Shown piece after piece: positions 11,704 through 20,495 of a stretch of DNA of 64,000 bases. Location: assembly GCA_035512595.1 (NCBI GenBank), contig DATKDU010000207.1, positions 5,585 to 69,584 of the forward strand, written 5' to 3'. Below the pieces are notes generated by a model. The model was not told where the DNA came from. It worked only from the letters and a program-made list of their open reading frames with translations, and made no database searches. Within the stretch, counting starts at the first letter, position 1. Every line of letters starts with the position of its first letter. The position numbers and the translations under genes were made by a program. Source of the DNA: DATKDU01 sp035512595. Its GTDB lineage: Bacteria > Planctomycetota > Planctomycetia > Pirellulales > Pirellulaceae.

Positions 11704-11892
11704 CTATCGCCGGAAGATCGCACCAATCAGCACAAGTCCCGCAATACCCACTCCAAAGAAGCCAAGCACTGCCCATGTTGGTATCCTCCCATTCGAGCGT
11801 AATCCCGGCGGAAAGAAATACAAACCTGCCATAAGGCTGAGGGACCATGCTGCAACGGCCCATGTCACGGGTTCAAATAGAAAGTCCCACAT
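11704..11892 (-). CDS. Small two-helix membrane protein
   Basis: A 62-aa protein with two hydrophobic segments (WAVAAWSLSLMAGLYFF and AVLGFFGVGIAGLVLIGAIF) separated by a basic loop and ending in RR. It starts at an ATG overlapping the DUF1080 stop (TGATG); a GTG immediately upstream would give a 4-bp overlap. Coupling to DUF1080 is likely, but the family is not recognised. Confidence 0.6.
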   Translation of the reverse strand: MWDFLFEPVTWAVAAWSLSLMAGLYFFPPGLRSNGRIPTWAVLGFFGVGIAGLVLIGAIFRR

Positions 11893-13268
11893 CACAGGTC
11901 TTTGACGAAAACATTCGCAAACTCAATCGGCGTGCCGTGGTGCTGGAGGCCGATCGGGCCGCGGGAGGGAATGCCCTGGAGCTGGGCGTTGTCGATGACC
12001 GTTTCGCCGTTGAGGACGACGGTGAGCCGGTCCCCCTGGAGCGTGATGTGAAAGCGGTTCCATTGTCCGGCCGGCTTGTCGGCTCGCTTTTTGGGAACGC
12101 ACGCGGCGCGGACTTCGGCCGGCAACGCCTTGTTCTTGCGGAAGGCGACGATCTCCCCCGAGCCGCTGGGATAGCAGGAGATGTTCGCCTGCGCGTCCTC
12201 GCTGCCGCGGAGCAGGATGCCGCTGTTGCCGTAATCGTCCACTTCCACCAACTTCGGCGTGCCGTCGGCATTGACGGCCTCGTCGCCGCTGGGCAAGACA
12301 ACCGGATACGACTTCTTCTCGGGCTTACCGACCAGCCGCCAATCGACGATCATTTCGAAGTCGCCGTATTCCTTGGCGGTCCAGAGGTGCTTGTCGTTGG
12401 CCTGGGCCGCTTCGCTTTTCCCGTCATATTTGAGAACCCAGTCGCTCGGCTGCCAGTGCCCTTCGCTCCCTTTGCCGACTTTCCAGCCATCCAGATCGAC
12501 CCCCGTATAGAGCGTGACGAACTCCTCGGCGACGCGGCCGGTCTCTTCTGCTGACGGATTGGTGCTCGGCAGTTCCTTGATCTTGATGTTCCGGAAGTGG
12601 CACTCGGAACCTTCCGACTCCAGGGAGATGTAACCCTTGCGCGGGCTGCACAGCGAGCCGCCGGAGACTTCCTTGCCGTTGACGGAGAGCTTGATCACGC
12701 CGTCATTACAGACGACGCGGTAGTGATTCCACTCGCCGAAGGGCTTCGCCCTGAACTCGCTCGGCAGGCAGCGCTGCGAGCCGCTGGGATGCGGCCGGTC
12801 GGGCTTCATCGTCGCACCATGAATCGGAAACACGTCGCCGTGCCCTGTGAATCCCTCCTGCTTCTTGCCCGTCTTCCTTTCCCGCTCGGCGACGTACTCA
12901 TGATCGAGGATCTGCACCTCAATGCCGCGGGTGAAGGGGGTTCCCTGGGCGATCATCGGATCCCCCCAGATGAACAGCCCCGCGTTGCCGGCCGGATGGA
13001 TGTGCTTCCACTCCAGCTCGATGACAAAATTCTCGTACTGCTTCTCGGTGCGCATCACGCCGGTCGGTATGCCCGTGCTGACGATGATCCCGTCCTTCAC
13101 CGTGAACGTCCCCGGCGCGACGTTGACCGGCACCCAGCCCGACAAATCCCGCCCGTTGAACAGCGGCACAAATCCCTCGGCATCGGGTTTGGTCTCGTCG
13201 GCGAAGCACAGTCCAACGCAAAGAATCACGGAGGTCAGAGACGCGGTGATGGCAGTAGTTTTGGTCAT
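11892..13268 (-). CDS. Secreted protein with two DUF1080 domains
   Basis: A 458-aa protein with a Sec signal peptide (ITASLTSVILCVGLCFADE) and two DUF1080 (3-keto-disaccharide hydrolase-like) jelly-roll domains. The first starts at FVPLFNGRDLSGWVPVN, the second at VTLYTGVDLDGWKVGKG; each contains the hallmark G..L..GDF.. or F.IELEWKH type strand and a terminal 'NIKIKEL' or 'VFVKDL' strand. DUF1080 proteins are strongly expanded in planctomycetes and act on polysaccharides or keto-sugars outside the cytoplasm. It probably heads a two-gene unit with the small membrane protein. Confidence 0.92.
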   Translation of the reverse strand: MTKTTAITASLTSVILCVGLCFADETKPDAEGFVPLFNGRDLSGWVPVNVAPGTFTVKDGIIVSTGIPTGVMRTEKQYENFVIELEWKHIHPAGNAGLFIWGDPMIAQGTPFTRGIEVQILDHEYVAERERKTGKKQEGFTGHGDVFPIHGATMKPDRPHPSGSQRCLPSEFRAKPFGEWNHYRVVCNDGVIKLSVNGKEVSGGSLCSPRKGYISLESEGSECHFRNIKIKELPSTNPSAEETGRVAEEFVTLYTGVDLDGWKVGKGSEGHWQPSDWVLKYDGKSEAAQANDKHLWTAKEYGDFEMIVDWRLVGKPEKKSYPVVLPSGDEAVNADGTPKLVEVDDYGNSGILLRGSEDAQANISCYPSGSGEIVAFRKNKALPAEVRAACVPKKRADKPAGQWNRFHITLQGDRLTVVLNGETVIDNAQLQGIPSRGPIGLQHHGTPIEFANVFVKDL

Positions 13269-13310
13269 GGCGATTCCGGATCTGTTTTGGGTTCAGGGTT
13301 AAATGAATCT

Positions 13311-13472
13311 CCACCGACCCTGGTCGGTGGGAATTACGACTGACAAGCTAGACCGAAACACCGGCACTCACTCCCCTTCCCGCCGCTTCGCGGCGGGAAG
13401 GGGTAAGAAGATAGTTTCGGGGTAGCTGCGTTCTAGCTGGCCAGTCGGGATACCACCGACCAGGGTCGGTGG
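13311..13472. repeat. Cluster of three palindromes
   Basis: Two near-identical palindromes, CCACCGACCCTGGTCGGTGG (13311-13330) and CCACCGACCAGGGTCGGTGG (13453-13472), flank a third at 13373-13403 with a perfect 14-bp stem (CCCCTTCCCGCCGC) and a TTC loop. They fill the DUF1080-NHL gap. They are REP-like; the middle one could also act as a terminator or processing site, though no T-run follows. Confidence 0.8.
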
Positions 13473-13534
13473 CGTAAGGTTGCGTCTTTGATTCAAAGCT
13501 TTGGATCTACGGATTCTCTGAATTCCATATTCAG

Positions 13535-14443
13535 CTACGGTCCCGCTGGAATCTTGAGCTCCACCGGCTTTGCCTTCCAGTCGAGCGTCACGTGAATCAG
13601 CGGCGACTTGGCTCGCGGATCGACCACCAGCAGTTGCTCGCCGCGCCACAGGAGCCAGACCGGATGCACGAGCGGCTCCCCTTCGACGAAAATAGCCGGC
13701 GCTTCCCCCGGCGGCACTTTCCAGACCGCACGGTTGTAGCCGTCGGCCAGGTAGGCCGTGTTATCCTTGCCGAGCACGATGCCGGCGGGGAATGCCGGGC
13801 TCTTCAGCGGCTGCCCTGCGACCAGCACTTCGCTTTTACCCTCGGCATCCAATCGGATGAGCAGATCGCCGACGTGCTGCACGACGTACAGCCGCCCCTG
13901 GTCGTCGATGGTCATGCCTCGCGGCGCACCGACCTTGGCAAACTCGACCGCTTCGCCGCCGCCGGCGGGAATCTTGCGGATCGCGTGCCGCCCCGGCTCC
14001 AGGTCGGCGACAAAAATGTCCCCGGCCTTGTTCACCGCGATCGCCGTCGGAATGCCGACGCGGCCGGTGTGCACCGGCTGCGGCTTTCCTTCGTCATCGA
14101 AACGATAGACCGTGGTCGTGGCGCTGTCTCCGGCCAGCAGCTTTCCCTCATGATCGAGCGCCAGGCAGCGGACGGCATTCAGCGGAGTTCCCAACTTGTT
14201 GGACGCCTGGAAGTAGATGGCGGGGGTGTTATCGACGATCTTCCACACCCCCGGCAGCTTGCGATCGGCGACGAAAATCGCGCCGTCGCCGTCCACGACC
14301 GCCGACAGCGGATAGAGCGGCTGCTTGGGCGGGACCGCCGGCTGGGGGGCCTTTGCCCCTTTCTCGGGAGCGGCCTGCTGTGCGATCAGGGGCGCAGCGA
14401 GCGCCGCGGCAACTGCGGCGCAGAGAAGGAGGTGGCGGGACAT
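13535..14443 (-). CDS. Secreted NHL/SMP-30-type beta-propeller protein
   Basis: A 302-aa protein with a signal peptide (MSRHLLLCAAVAAALAAPLIAQ) and a six-bladed propeller of NHL/SMP-30 type. Repeated segments of the form 'AIAVNKAGDIFVADLEPG', 'GMTIDDQGRLYVVQH' and 'GIVLGKDNTAYLADGYN' mark the blades. It lacks obvious metal ligands of lactonases, so a binding role is as likely as catalysis. The ATG at 14443 is chosen because a cleavable signal follows it; upstream codons overlap the uvrA 3' end. It follows uvrA on the same strand. Confidence 0.85.
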   Translation of the reverse strand: MSRHLLLCAAVAAALAAPLIAQQAAPEKGAKAPQPAVPPKQPLYPLSAVVDGDGAIFVADRKLPGVWKIVDNTPAIYFQASNKLGTPLNAVRCLALDHEGKLLAGDSATTTVYRFDDEGKPQPVHTGRVGIPTAIAVNKAGDIFVADLEPGRHAIRKIPAGGGEAVEFAKVGAPRGMTIDDQGRLYVVQHVGDLLIRLDAEGKSEVLVAGQPLKSPAFPAGIVLGKDNTAYLADGYNRAVWKVPPGEAPAIFVEGEPLVHPVWLLWRGEQLLVVDPRAKSPLIHVTLDWKAKPVELKIPAGP

Positions 14444-14532
14444 GCAGAATGCATCCAGAGGAACGACGATGGACCCACAAGCGAAGCAGCACCAGTCTAC
14501 CCCGCCGGCGCAGGGGGTTCTACGGCTGCCGG

Positions 14533-17448
14533 TCACTGGTAGTTCTCGTCGTCGCCGTCCAGCAGCCCCGACTGCCGCAGGGCCTGGCCGGTGAACGACG
14601 CCTCGCAAGCCGCCACGTCTTCCGGCGTGCCGGCGACGACGACCCGCCCCCCTTCCTCGGCGGCCCCAGGCCCCAGATCGATCAAGTAATCGGCCGAACG
14701 CATGAGCTGTACGTTGTGCTCGACGACGATCAGCGAATGCCCGACGGAGAGCAGGGCGTCGAAGCAATCGAGCAGCTTGATCACGTCGGCAAAGTGCAGC
14801 CCGGTCGTCGGTTCATCGAGCAAGAACAGCGTCCGGTTGCGCGACGCTTCCGACAGGTAGCCGGCCAGCTTCAGCCGCTGGGCTTCGCCGGCGGAAAGCG
14901 TGCTGACCGGCTGGCCCAGCCGCAGGTAGTCGAGCCCGACGTCGATGAGCTGCTTGAGCCTGGCCTGCACCTTCGGCTGCCCGCGAAAGAATGAAAACGC
15001 CTCCCGGACCGTCAGTTCCAGCACCTCGGCAATGTTCAGCCCGCGGTAGCGTACCGCCAGGATCTCCTTGCGATAGCGGGTGCCGCGACAGTCGGGGCAT
15101 TTGACGAACACGTCGGAGAGGAACTGCATGTCAATTTTTTGGTAGCCGTCCCCTTCGCAGGCGTCGCAGCGGCCGCCGGGGACATTGAAGCTGAAATGCC
15201 CCGCGGAGTAGTTGTGCGTGCGGGCGTCGATGGTCTCGGCGAAGACCGCGCGGATCGCATCGAAGGCTTTGATGTAGGTCACGGGGTTCGAGCGGGGTGA
15301 GCGGCCGATCGGAGCCTGATCGACGAGCATCACGTCGTCGATCTGGCCGTCGCCGACGACGTCGTCGTGCGGCAGCGGCTTGTCACAGTCCTTGCGTTTG
15401 CGGCGGCACAGAGCGCCGTACAGCGTCTCCTGGACGAGCGAGCTTTTCCCCGCGCCGCTGACGCCCGTAACGAGACACAGGACTCCCAGCGGGAACTCGA
15501 CCGTCAGGTTTGTGAGGTTATGGCCGCGGGCGTTGAGCAGTCGAATACGGCCGCGGTTGGGTTTTCGCCGCTCGCTGGGGAGCGAAATGCCTCGGCGCCG
15601 GGCGAGGAAGCTGCCGGTCAGGCATTTTTCGTCGGCAATCATCTGGCCGGGCGTCCCCTGGAACGTGATCTGGCCGCCGTTTTCGCCAGCGCCCGGTCCG
15701 ATTTCGACGAGCTGGTCGGCCGCGCGAATCACCGCCTCCTCATGCTCGACGACCACGACCGTATTGCCCCGGTCGCGAAGGCGAGCGAGCGCAGCGACCA
15801 GCCGCGCCACGTCACGCGGATGCAGGCCCACCGACGGCTCGTCGAGGACGTAGAGCATGTTGACGAGGCTCGAGCCGAGCGTCGCGGTCAGCGCCACGCG
15901 CTGCGCTTCGCCGCCGGAAAGGGTCCGCAGCGTGCGGTCGAGCGAAAGGTATTCCAGCCCCACAGACTGGAGAAACGCCAGCCGGGCGGCAATTTGCTCG
16001 CGAACGAACTGGGCGATTTTTGCCTCGGCTTCGTCAAGCTGAAGCGACTGCCAGAACCGGGACCCTTCGTCGATCCGGAGCTGCGTCACCTGGGCGATTG
16101 TTTTCTCGCCGATGCGCCACGCCAGCGCTTCGGGCTTTAGCCGCGTGCCGAAGCAGGTGGGGCAGGGTCGAGGACTTTGGTAGCGGGCGGCCAGCGACCG
16201 ATACTGCACCTTCCCTTTCCGCTCCTCGAGCGAGCGAAAGAATCCGGCCAGCCCGCCGAAGGAACGCTGCGGCACTCCCTCGCGAATCAATCGCACGTGC
16301 TCGGCCGACAGTTCGTGAAACGGCACATCCAGCGGCAGACCATACTCCGGGGCCAGGGCGAAGAGCTCCTGAAGATAGTGTTCGTGCTCCGGCGTGCTCC
16401 ACGGGGTGATTGCCCCCTGCCGCAGCGAGCGGTGCGGTTCGGGAACAATCAGCTCCATGTCCAGATCGATCACCTGACCGAGCCCTTCGCAGGTGGGGCA
16501 TGCTCCCAGCGGGCTGGTGTAACTGAAGCTCTTTGGCTCGGGGGTTTGATACTCCCGGCCGCAGGACGTGCAGCGCAAATCGACCGTGAATTGCAGGCGG
16601 CGAAACGGCTTGCCGTCCACGATATGTGGTGCACTCGCTCCGCGAGTGCCCTTCGACTCGCGGAGCCAGTCGGCCACATTTTCCACCAGCGCGAAACACT
16701 CGCCCCCCCCCTGCCGGAATGCGGTCTCCAGCGAATCGGCCAGCCGCTGGCTGGAGCTGCCGCCGGCGGTCAAGCGATCGACAATCACCGAAGTAGGCAC
16801 AGTCCGTATGCCGTCGTTGACCAATTTTGCCGGCGGTTCATCCGCCAAGTTCACGATCCGCTCGCCGATCAGGACGCGCGTGAACCCCTGCGCTCGCAGT
16901 TCCTCAAGCCCTGCCGCTTCGTCGCCGTCGATCCGGCGCGCAAAGCCAATCATCAGCCGCGTCCCCGCCGGCAATGCCGATAAATGGGCCGCCGCCGACT
17001 GCGGCGTCTCGCGGCGCACTTCCTGGCCGCACGTGAGACACACCAGCCGGCCGATCCGGGCAAACAGCAGCCGCAAATAATCATCGATCTCGGTCGCCGC
17101 GCCGATCGTCGTCCGCGGCGAGCGGCTGGCCCCGTCGTGCGTCACCGCCACTGCCGCCGGCAAGTGATCGATCCGCTCCGCCGCCGGCTTTTCCAGCCGC
17201 TCCAGGAACTGCCGCGCGAACGCAGAGAAGCTCTCGATGTATCGCCGCTGCCCCTCGGCATACAGCGTATCGAGTGCCAGGCTGGTCTTGCCGCTGCCGC
17301 TGACGCCGCAGAAGACGGTCAGCTTGCCGAGGGGAATGTCCAGATCGACGGACTGGAGGTTATGAACCTCCACGCCGCGGAGCTCGATATGGCCTTGGGG
17401 CACGGCAGCCGATCCAAGCGGGATTTTGGATGGGGACGAATCCCGCAA
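14533..17448 (-). CDS. uvrA: UvrABC excinuclease subunit A
   Basis: The damage-recognition ATPase of nucleotide excision repair, 971 aa. Both ABC modules are present: Walker A1 GVSGSGKTSLALDTLY, signature SGGEAQRVALTATL with Walker B MLYVLDEPSVGLHP, then Walker A2 GVSGAGKSSLVQETLYG and a second signature LSAGEAQRLKLAGYL with FLLDEPTTGLHF. Zinc modules appear at CTSCGREY...CPTCEGLG and CDACEGDGYQ...CPDCRGTR. Length is slightly above the usual ~940. A perfect palindrome (16631-16649) lies in a poorly conserved region before DGKPFRR and may be a repeat insertion. No uvrB or uvrC nearby. Confidence 0.95.
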   Translation of the reverse strand: MRDSSPSKIPLGSAAVPQGHIELRGVEVHNLQSVDLDIPLGKLTVFCGVSGSGKTSLALDTLYAEGQRRYIESFSAFARQFLERLEKPAAERIDHLPAAVAVTHDGASRSPRTTIGAATEIDDYLRLLFARIGRLVCLTCGQEVRRETPQSAAAHLSALPAGTRLMIGFARRIDGDEAAGLEELRAQGFTRVLIGERIVNLADEPPAKLVNDGIRTVPTSVIVDRLTAGGSSSQRLADSLETAFRQGGGECFALVENVADWLRESKGTRGASAPHIVDGKPFRRLQFTVDLRCTSCGREYQTPEPKSFSYTSPLGACPTCEGLGQVIDLDMELIVPEPHRSLRQGAITPWSTPEHEHYLQELFALAPEYGLPLDVPFHELSAEHVRLIREGVPQRSFGGLAGFFRSLEERKGKVQYRSLAARYQSPRPCPTCFGTRLKPEALAWRIGEKTIAQVTQLRIDEGSRFWQSLQLDEAEAKIAQFVREQIAARLAFLQSVGLEYLSLDRTLRTLSGGEAQRVALTATLGSSLVNMLYVLDEPSVGLHPRDVARLVAALARLRDRGNTVVVVEHEEAVIRAADQLVEIGPGAGENGGQITFQGTPGQMIADEKCLTGSFLARRRGISLPSERRKPNRGRIRLLNARGHNLTNLTVEFPLGVLCLVTGVSGAGKSSLVQETLYGALCRRKRKDCDKPLPHDDVVGDGQIDDVMLVDQAPIGRSPRSNPVTYIKAFDAIRAVFAETIDARTHNYSAGHFSFNVPGGRCDACEGDGYQKIDMQFLSDVFVKCPDCRGTRYRKEILAVRYRGLNIAEVLELTVREAFSFFRGQPKVQARLKQLIDVGLDYLRLGQPVSTLSAGEAQRLKLAGYLSEASRNRTLFLLDEPTTGLHFADVIKLLDCFDALLSVGHSLIVVEHNVQLMRSADYLIDLGPGAAEEGGRVVVAGTPEDVAACEASFTGQALRQSGLLDGDDENYQ
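16631..16649. repeat. Palindrome within uvrA
   Basis: GCACTCGC-TCC-GCGAGTGC, a perfect 8-bp stem with a 3-nt loop, encodes part of KGTRGASAPH in a variable region of UvrA. It may be a short in-frame REP insertion, but the length of the surrounding protein does not prove it. Confidence 0.4.
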
Positions 17449-17504
17449 TGTACCGCGGCTGGGCTGGATTGGTAATCAGCCGCGGAAAGCCGGCCTAACG
17501 CAAG

Positions 17505-17723
17505 CTAACCGGCCTGGCTCGTGGTTGCGGCCGTTTCGGTAATGCCCAGGTAGGCGTCGATGTCGCGCTGCAGTCGGGCGATCTCGTCAATCGGGCCTTC
17601 GGCCAGAACCTGGTAATTCGTGAAGTTTTGCGGGGCGATGTCACGGTGCAACGATACGAGCGCGCGGTACATGCCGCCCATGAGCTCGATACTTTGCAGC
17701 ACTTCTGCATCGGACTTGATCAT
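17505..17723 (-). CDS. Small partner of the nucleotidyltransferase-like gene
   Basis: A 72-aa helical protein (MIKSDAEVLQSIELMGGMYRAL...) with 'LHRDIAPQNFTNYQVLAEGPIDEI' and a C-terminal 'LQRDIDAYLG'. Its ATG overlaps the upstream gene's stop by 4 bp, so the two form a coupled pair. No DNA-binding or catalytic motif is evident. The pair arrangement and sizes are like a toxin-antitoxin or nuclease/transferase couple. Confidence 0.65.
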   Translation of the reverse strand: MIKSDAEVLQSIELMGGMYRALVSLHRDIAPQNFTNYQVLAEGPIDEIARLQRDIDAYLGITETAATTSQAG

Positions 17724-18166
17724 AGGGTAATCCTCAACATACCTTTGCGTATCGACGCATCACCGCGAATCCGGCTGAAAAACTCGATATGCTCCGCGAG
17801 ATCTTCGCGCCCGTCTCGCCCCACGAGAACATCAAACCGGAACATCTGGCGGACACGTCGCCGCGACACGACATTATACTCCCTGGGGCGGAGTTCGGCA
17901 GAGAAATCGTGGTTCCGTTCCACGACGAGGACTAAATCCACGTCGCTGGGGGCCTCCTTGCTGGTCACAAAGCTGCCGTCCACGATCACCGCCTTGATCA
18001 GCCCGCAGGCCTTTGCCTCGCGCAGAAAGGCCTCGAGTTTTTCAAACAATCGGCACCGCCGATCCGATCCTTGAAATTGCCCAAATCGTTCGCGAATCTC
18101 TGCGGGTGTGCAATCGTAGACTCCCTCTGGAAGAAGTCCGTGGTCGTTGAGAGCCGGGATGGGCAT
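17720..18166 (-). CDS. DUF6932-like nucleotidyltransferase-fold protein
   Basis: A 148-aa protein beginning MPIPALNDHGLLPEGVYDCT, the hallmark start of the DUF6932-type family. A nucleotidyltransferase-like core follows: VIVDGSFVTSKEAPSDVDLVLV matches the pol-beta superfamily GS...D.D motif, where the Gly-Ser and two Asp residues bind nucleotide and metal. Proteins of this fold in two-gene units often act as MNT-type antitoxins or nucleotidyltransferase toxins; which applies here is not known. It is 30 bp downstream of bioD and overlaps the following small gene. Confidence 0.75.
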   Translation of the reverse strand: MPIPALNDHGLLPEGVYDCTPAEIRERFGQFQGSDRRCRLFEKLEAFLREAKACGLIKAVIVDGSFVTSKEAPSDVDLVLVVERNHDFSAELRPREYNVVSRRRVRQMFRFDVLVGRDGREDLAEHIEFFSRIRGDASIRKGMLRITL

Positions 18167-18196
18167 GGAAGTTCGACGGGGCGCCAGTCAAGGTTG

Positions 18197-18973
18197 TCAC
18201 TTCTTGGATGATGTCAAAACGCCTGCCAGCTTCCCCCAATCCACCTCTCGATCAAATCGCTTCGCCCCAAACGCAAGCTGCGCCACCACCGGCGGCACGC
18301 ACCGCAGCTCCAACTCCAGCCGGTTGCTGATCACGCTCGGATCGGCAATCTGCTCCGGCGGATAAATGTCGTTGAGCACGATGCCGGCGACCTTCAGCCC
18401 GCCGCCATACGTCTCAGCGGCAATCAGCGTCTGGAGCGTCTGGTTGATCGTGCCGATCCGGTTCGGCGCGACGACGATCAGCGGGAAACCGAACTCCTTG
18501 GCCAGATCGGCGACGTACTCGCTGTCGCCTAGCGGGGACATCAGCCCGCCGGCCCCTTCGACGACGACGATCTGGCTCCGCTTGCGCCAGTAGTCGAGGC
18601 CGCGGCGCAAGAGGCGGCTGTCAATCTGCTTTTGCTCCTCGCGGGCCGCCAGGTGCGGCGACAGCGGCGCGGAAAATCGCTGCGGGCAGACGCGGTCGAT
18701 CTGGCCCGGCTTGCCAGCCGCTTCCCAGAGAGCGAGCGCATCGGTCGAGATCAACTGCCGTCCCTGCCGCAGGCAGCCGCTGGCCGCCGGCTTGTAGACG
18801 CCAACCTTCACTTTCCGCCGCGCCAGTGCGGCGGCAATCCGGGCGGCAACGTAGGTCTTGCCGACCCCCGTGTCGGTGCCGACGACGAACAGGCCGGCGC
18901 AGGGGGTCAACTCGCCGTTGCTGGCCTTGGCCCGGCTGGTGACTCGCTTGGTCGCAGAATGGCTTCCCCTCAT
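18197..18973 (-). CDS. bioD: Dethiobiotin synthetase
   Basis: The ATP-dependent enzyme that closes the ureido ring of dethiobiotin, the penultimate step of biotin synthesis; 258 aa. Motifs: P-loop FVVGTDTGVGKTYVAARI, the substrate lysine region YKPAASG, VVVEGAGGLMSPLG, and 'LIVVAPNRIGTINQTLQT' in the C-terminal half. The N-terminus has about 25 extra basic residues before the P-loop strand, so the true start may be slightly downstream. No other bio gene is adjacent. Confidence 0.93.
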   Translation of the reverse strand: MRGSHSATKRVTSRAKASNGELTPCAGLFVVGTDTGVGKTYVAARIAAALARRKVKVGVYKPAASGCLRQGRQLISTDALALWEAAGKPGQIDRVCPQRFSAPLSPHLAAREEQKQIDSRLLRRGLDYWRKRSQIVVVEGAGGLMSPLGDSEYVADLAKEFGFPLIVVAPNRIGTINQTLQTLIAAETYGGGLKVAGIVLNDIYPPEQIADPSVISNRLELELRCVPPVVAQLAFGAKRFDREVDWGKLAGVLTSSKK

Positions 18974-19195
18974 GCTTCCACGCTACAAAAAGGCTGGCCA
19001 GGCGGACAGCGGGGGAGCTTCGCGGCTGGTCCCCCCTGTTCAGGAATCTGAACATTTCCCTCCCAGGAAATTCTCGCCGATTCGCACGCCGACCATTGAG
19101 TCCCGCCCACACCGTAATTAGGGTGGAAGGAAGCAGGAACAACTTTGTCGGCATTGAGGCTGGAACACAACGCTTTGCATCGGGGAACTACGACC

Positions 19196-19639
19196 ATGAC
19201 TGGACTTTCGAAGTGGCTGCTGGCGATCGCTCTCGTGTGCGGCGCGCTGCCGGCCGCAGCGCAGGCTCAAGGCCCGTACAACTGGGGCTACGGCTGGGTG
19301 GACGGCTACGGCCAAGGGGACGTGGTGACCTACAACGACAACATTCCGTACTTCGCGGCCCACCCGCCGGTGTACTACAGCCTGGACATCGTCCGGCGAC
19401 CGATGGGCCCCAGCCCGTTTGCGTATCCGGGCTACTTCGCGCCGATGCAAACCGAAGTGCAGATCGTGCCGGCCGTGGCCGCCGCCCCGCAGAAGATGGC
19501 CCCGGTGATGATCAACAACTCGTACTACGTCCAGAAGGCGAATGCCGCGGTGAAAAATGCCTCGTACGTTCAGCCGCTCGATCGGGAGGCCGCCAGCCGC
19601 GGCACGCTGCTGATCGTCAATCCGTTCGTGAAGCGATAA
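19196..19639 (+). CDS. Small secreted protein, Tyr/Pro-rich
   Basis: A 147-aa protein with a clear Sec signal peptide (MTGLSKWLLAIALVCGALPA, cleavage near AQA). The mature part is rich in Tyr, Pro and Ala (YNWGYGWVDGYGQGD, FAAHPPVYYSLDIV) and ends in LLIVNPFVKR. Repeated aromatic motifs suggest a structural or envelope-associated role. The start is chosen at 19196 for the signal peptide and the GGGGA sequence upstream. It is followed by a strong intrinsic terminator, so it is probably monocistronic and well expressed. Family not recognised. Confidence 0.8.
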   Translation: MTGLSKWLLAIALVCGALPAAAQAQGPYNWGYGWVDGYGQGDVVTYNDNIPYFAAHPPVYYSLDIVRRPMGPSPFAYPGYFAPMQTEVQIVPAVAAAPQKMAPVMINNSYYVQKANAAVKNASYVQPLDREAASRGTLLIVNPFVKR

Positions 19640-19706
19640 GCCGAATACCAATCGCCGCCCGTCGAAACCGACGCCTTGGCGGTTGATAAGAAAAGCCATC
19701 CAGTCC

Positions 19707-19747
19707 AGCGGCGCTGCCGAAGCTCTTCGGCGGCGCCGCTTTTTTTG
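19707..19747 (+). terminator. Intrinsic terminator
   Basis: A 16-bp stem with one mismatch (AGCGGCGCTGCCGAAG / CTTCGGCGGCGCCGCT) and a 2-nt or slightly larger loop is followed by seven T. It ends the secreted-protein transcript and could also serve the convergent BON gene only weakly, since no T-run exists on that strand. Confidence 0.9.
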
Positions 19748-19794
19748 CGCCGCGAAGGGCTCCGCGGGAGAGGCAACAGTCAACGGCGCAGCGT

Positions 19795-20028
19795 TTAGTA
19801 CCGCACGACGGCTTTGACCGTCATGTTGTCGATCACCCGCCGCACTCCCATCACGCTATTGGCCGCCTGCACGGCGGCACTCTTCTGATGGGGGAACTGG
19901 ACGACTCCGGACAGCGTCACTTCCCCGCGATGGGATTGCACGCTGACCTGCGAGGGGGTATTGATGCCGCGGTTGGATAATTTCTGCGCCACCTGCTGAT
20001 TGAGGGTGCGGTCGGGAATTTCGGCCAT
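19795..20028 (-). CDS. BON-domain protein
   Basis: A 77-aa single BON domain (MAEIPDRTLNQQVAQKL...). The conserved GEVTLSGVV strand, the 'QKSAAVQAANSVMGVRRVIDNM' helix and the terminal strand are all present. BON domains bind phospholipid or polymers in envelope proteins such as OsmY; this one lacks a signal peptide and may be cytoplasmic. AGGAG precedes the start. Stand-alone BON proteins are frequent in planctomycetes. Confidence 0.88.
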   Translation of the reverse strand: MAEIPDRTLNQQVAQKLSNRGINTPSQVSVQSHRGEVTLSGVVQFPHQKSAAVQAANSVMGVRRVIDNMTVKAVVRY

Positions 20029-20495
20029 TTTGAGGCTCCTGAAAAGAGACGGGAATGGGCGCGGCAGCGGAAGTTCTTCTCGCTCGCGCTCCCACTCCCA
20101 AGGATCGGGATTTAGCCGCCGGCAGGGGGAGGCGTCGGGCCGTGCCGGCGGCAGGTGCGGGTGGCAGTCTGCCGCTCGCCGCTCCGATCTATGGAGGGAG
20201 GCTCAGGAGGTTTGTCAGGCTGCTTCAAGTCAGCCTTCATAGATGAAGATGAGTTCAGTATGACCGCGGCCGTGAGGGAAAGCAACTCCCGTGGGCGGCA
20301 GTGGGCCAAGCGGCAATCCGGGGCGCGGCTGACGGATTGTGGCACCGTCGGCCGCAGGCGTGGGAGCACCCTTCATTCTTGGATCAAAGATTGCTGCGGC
20401 TCGTGCGAATTGTAGGATGAATGCTCGCGTACGGCCGCCAGTCCCGTCTGGCTTCCCAACTGCCAGGTCGTCGCCCCCTAGGCTGAGGGTGATTT
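20029..20495. other. Gap without a recognisable gene
   Basis: About 470 bp between divergent genes. Short frames exist on both strands but none has protein-like composition or a plausible ribosome site. It should hold the promoters of both neighbours; I see no strong -35/-10 pair. Confidence 0.5.
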
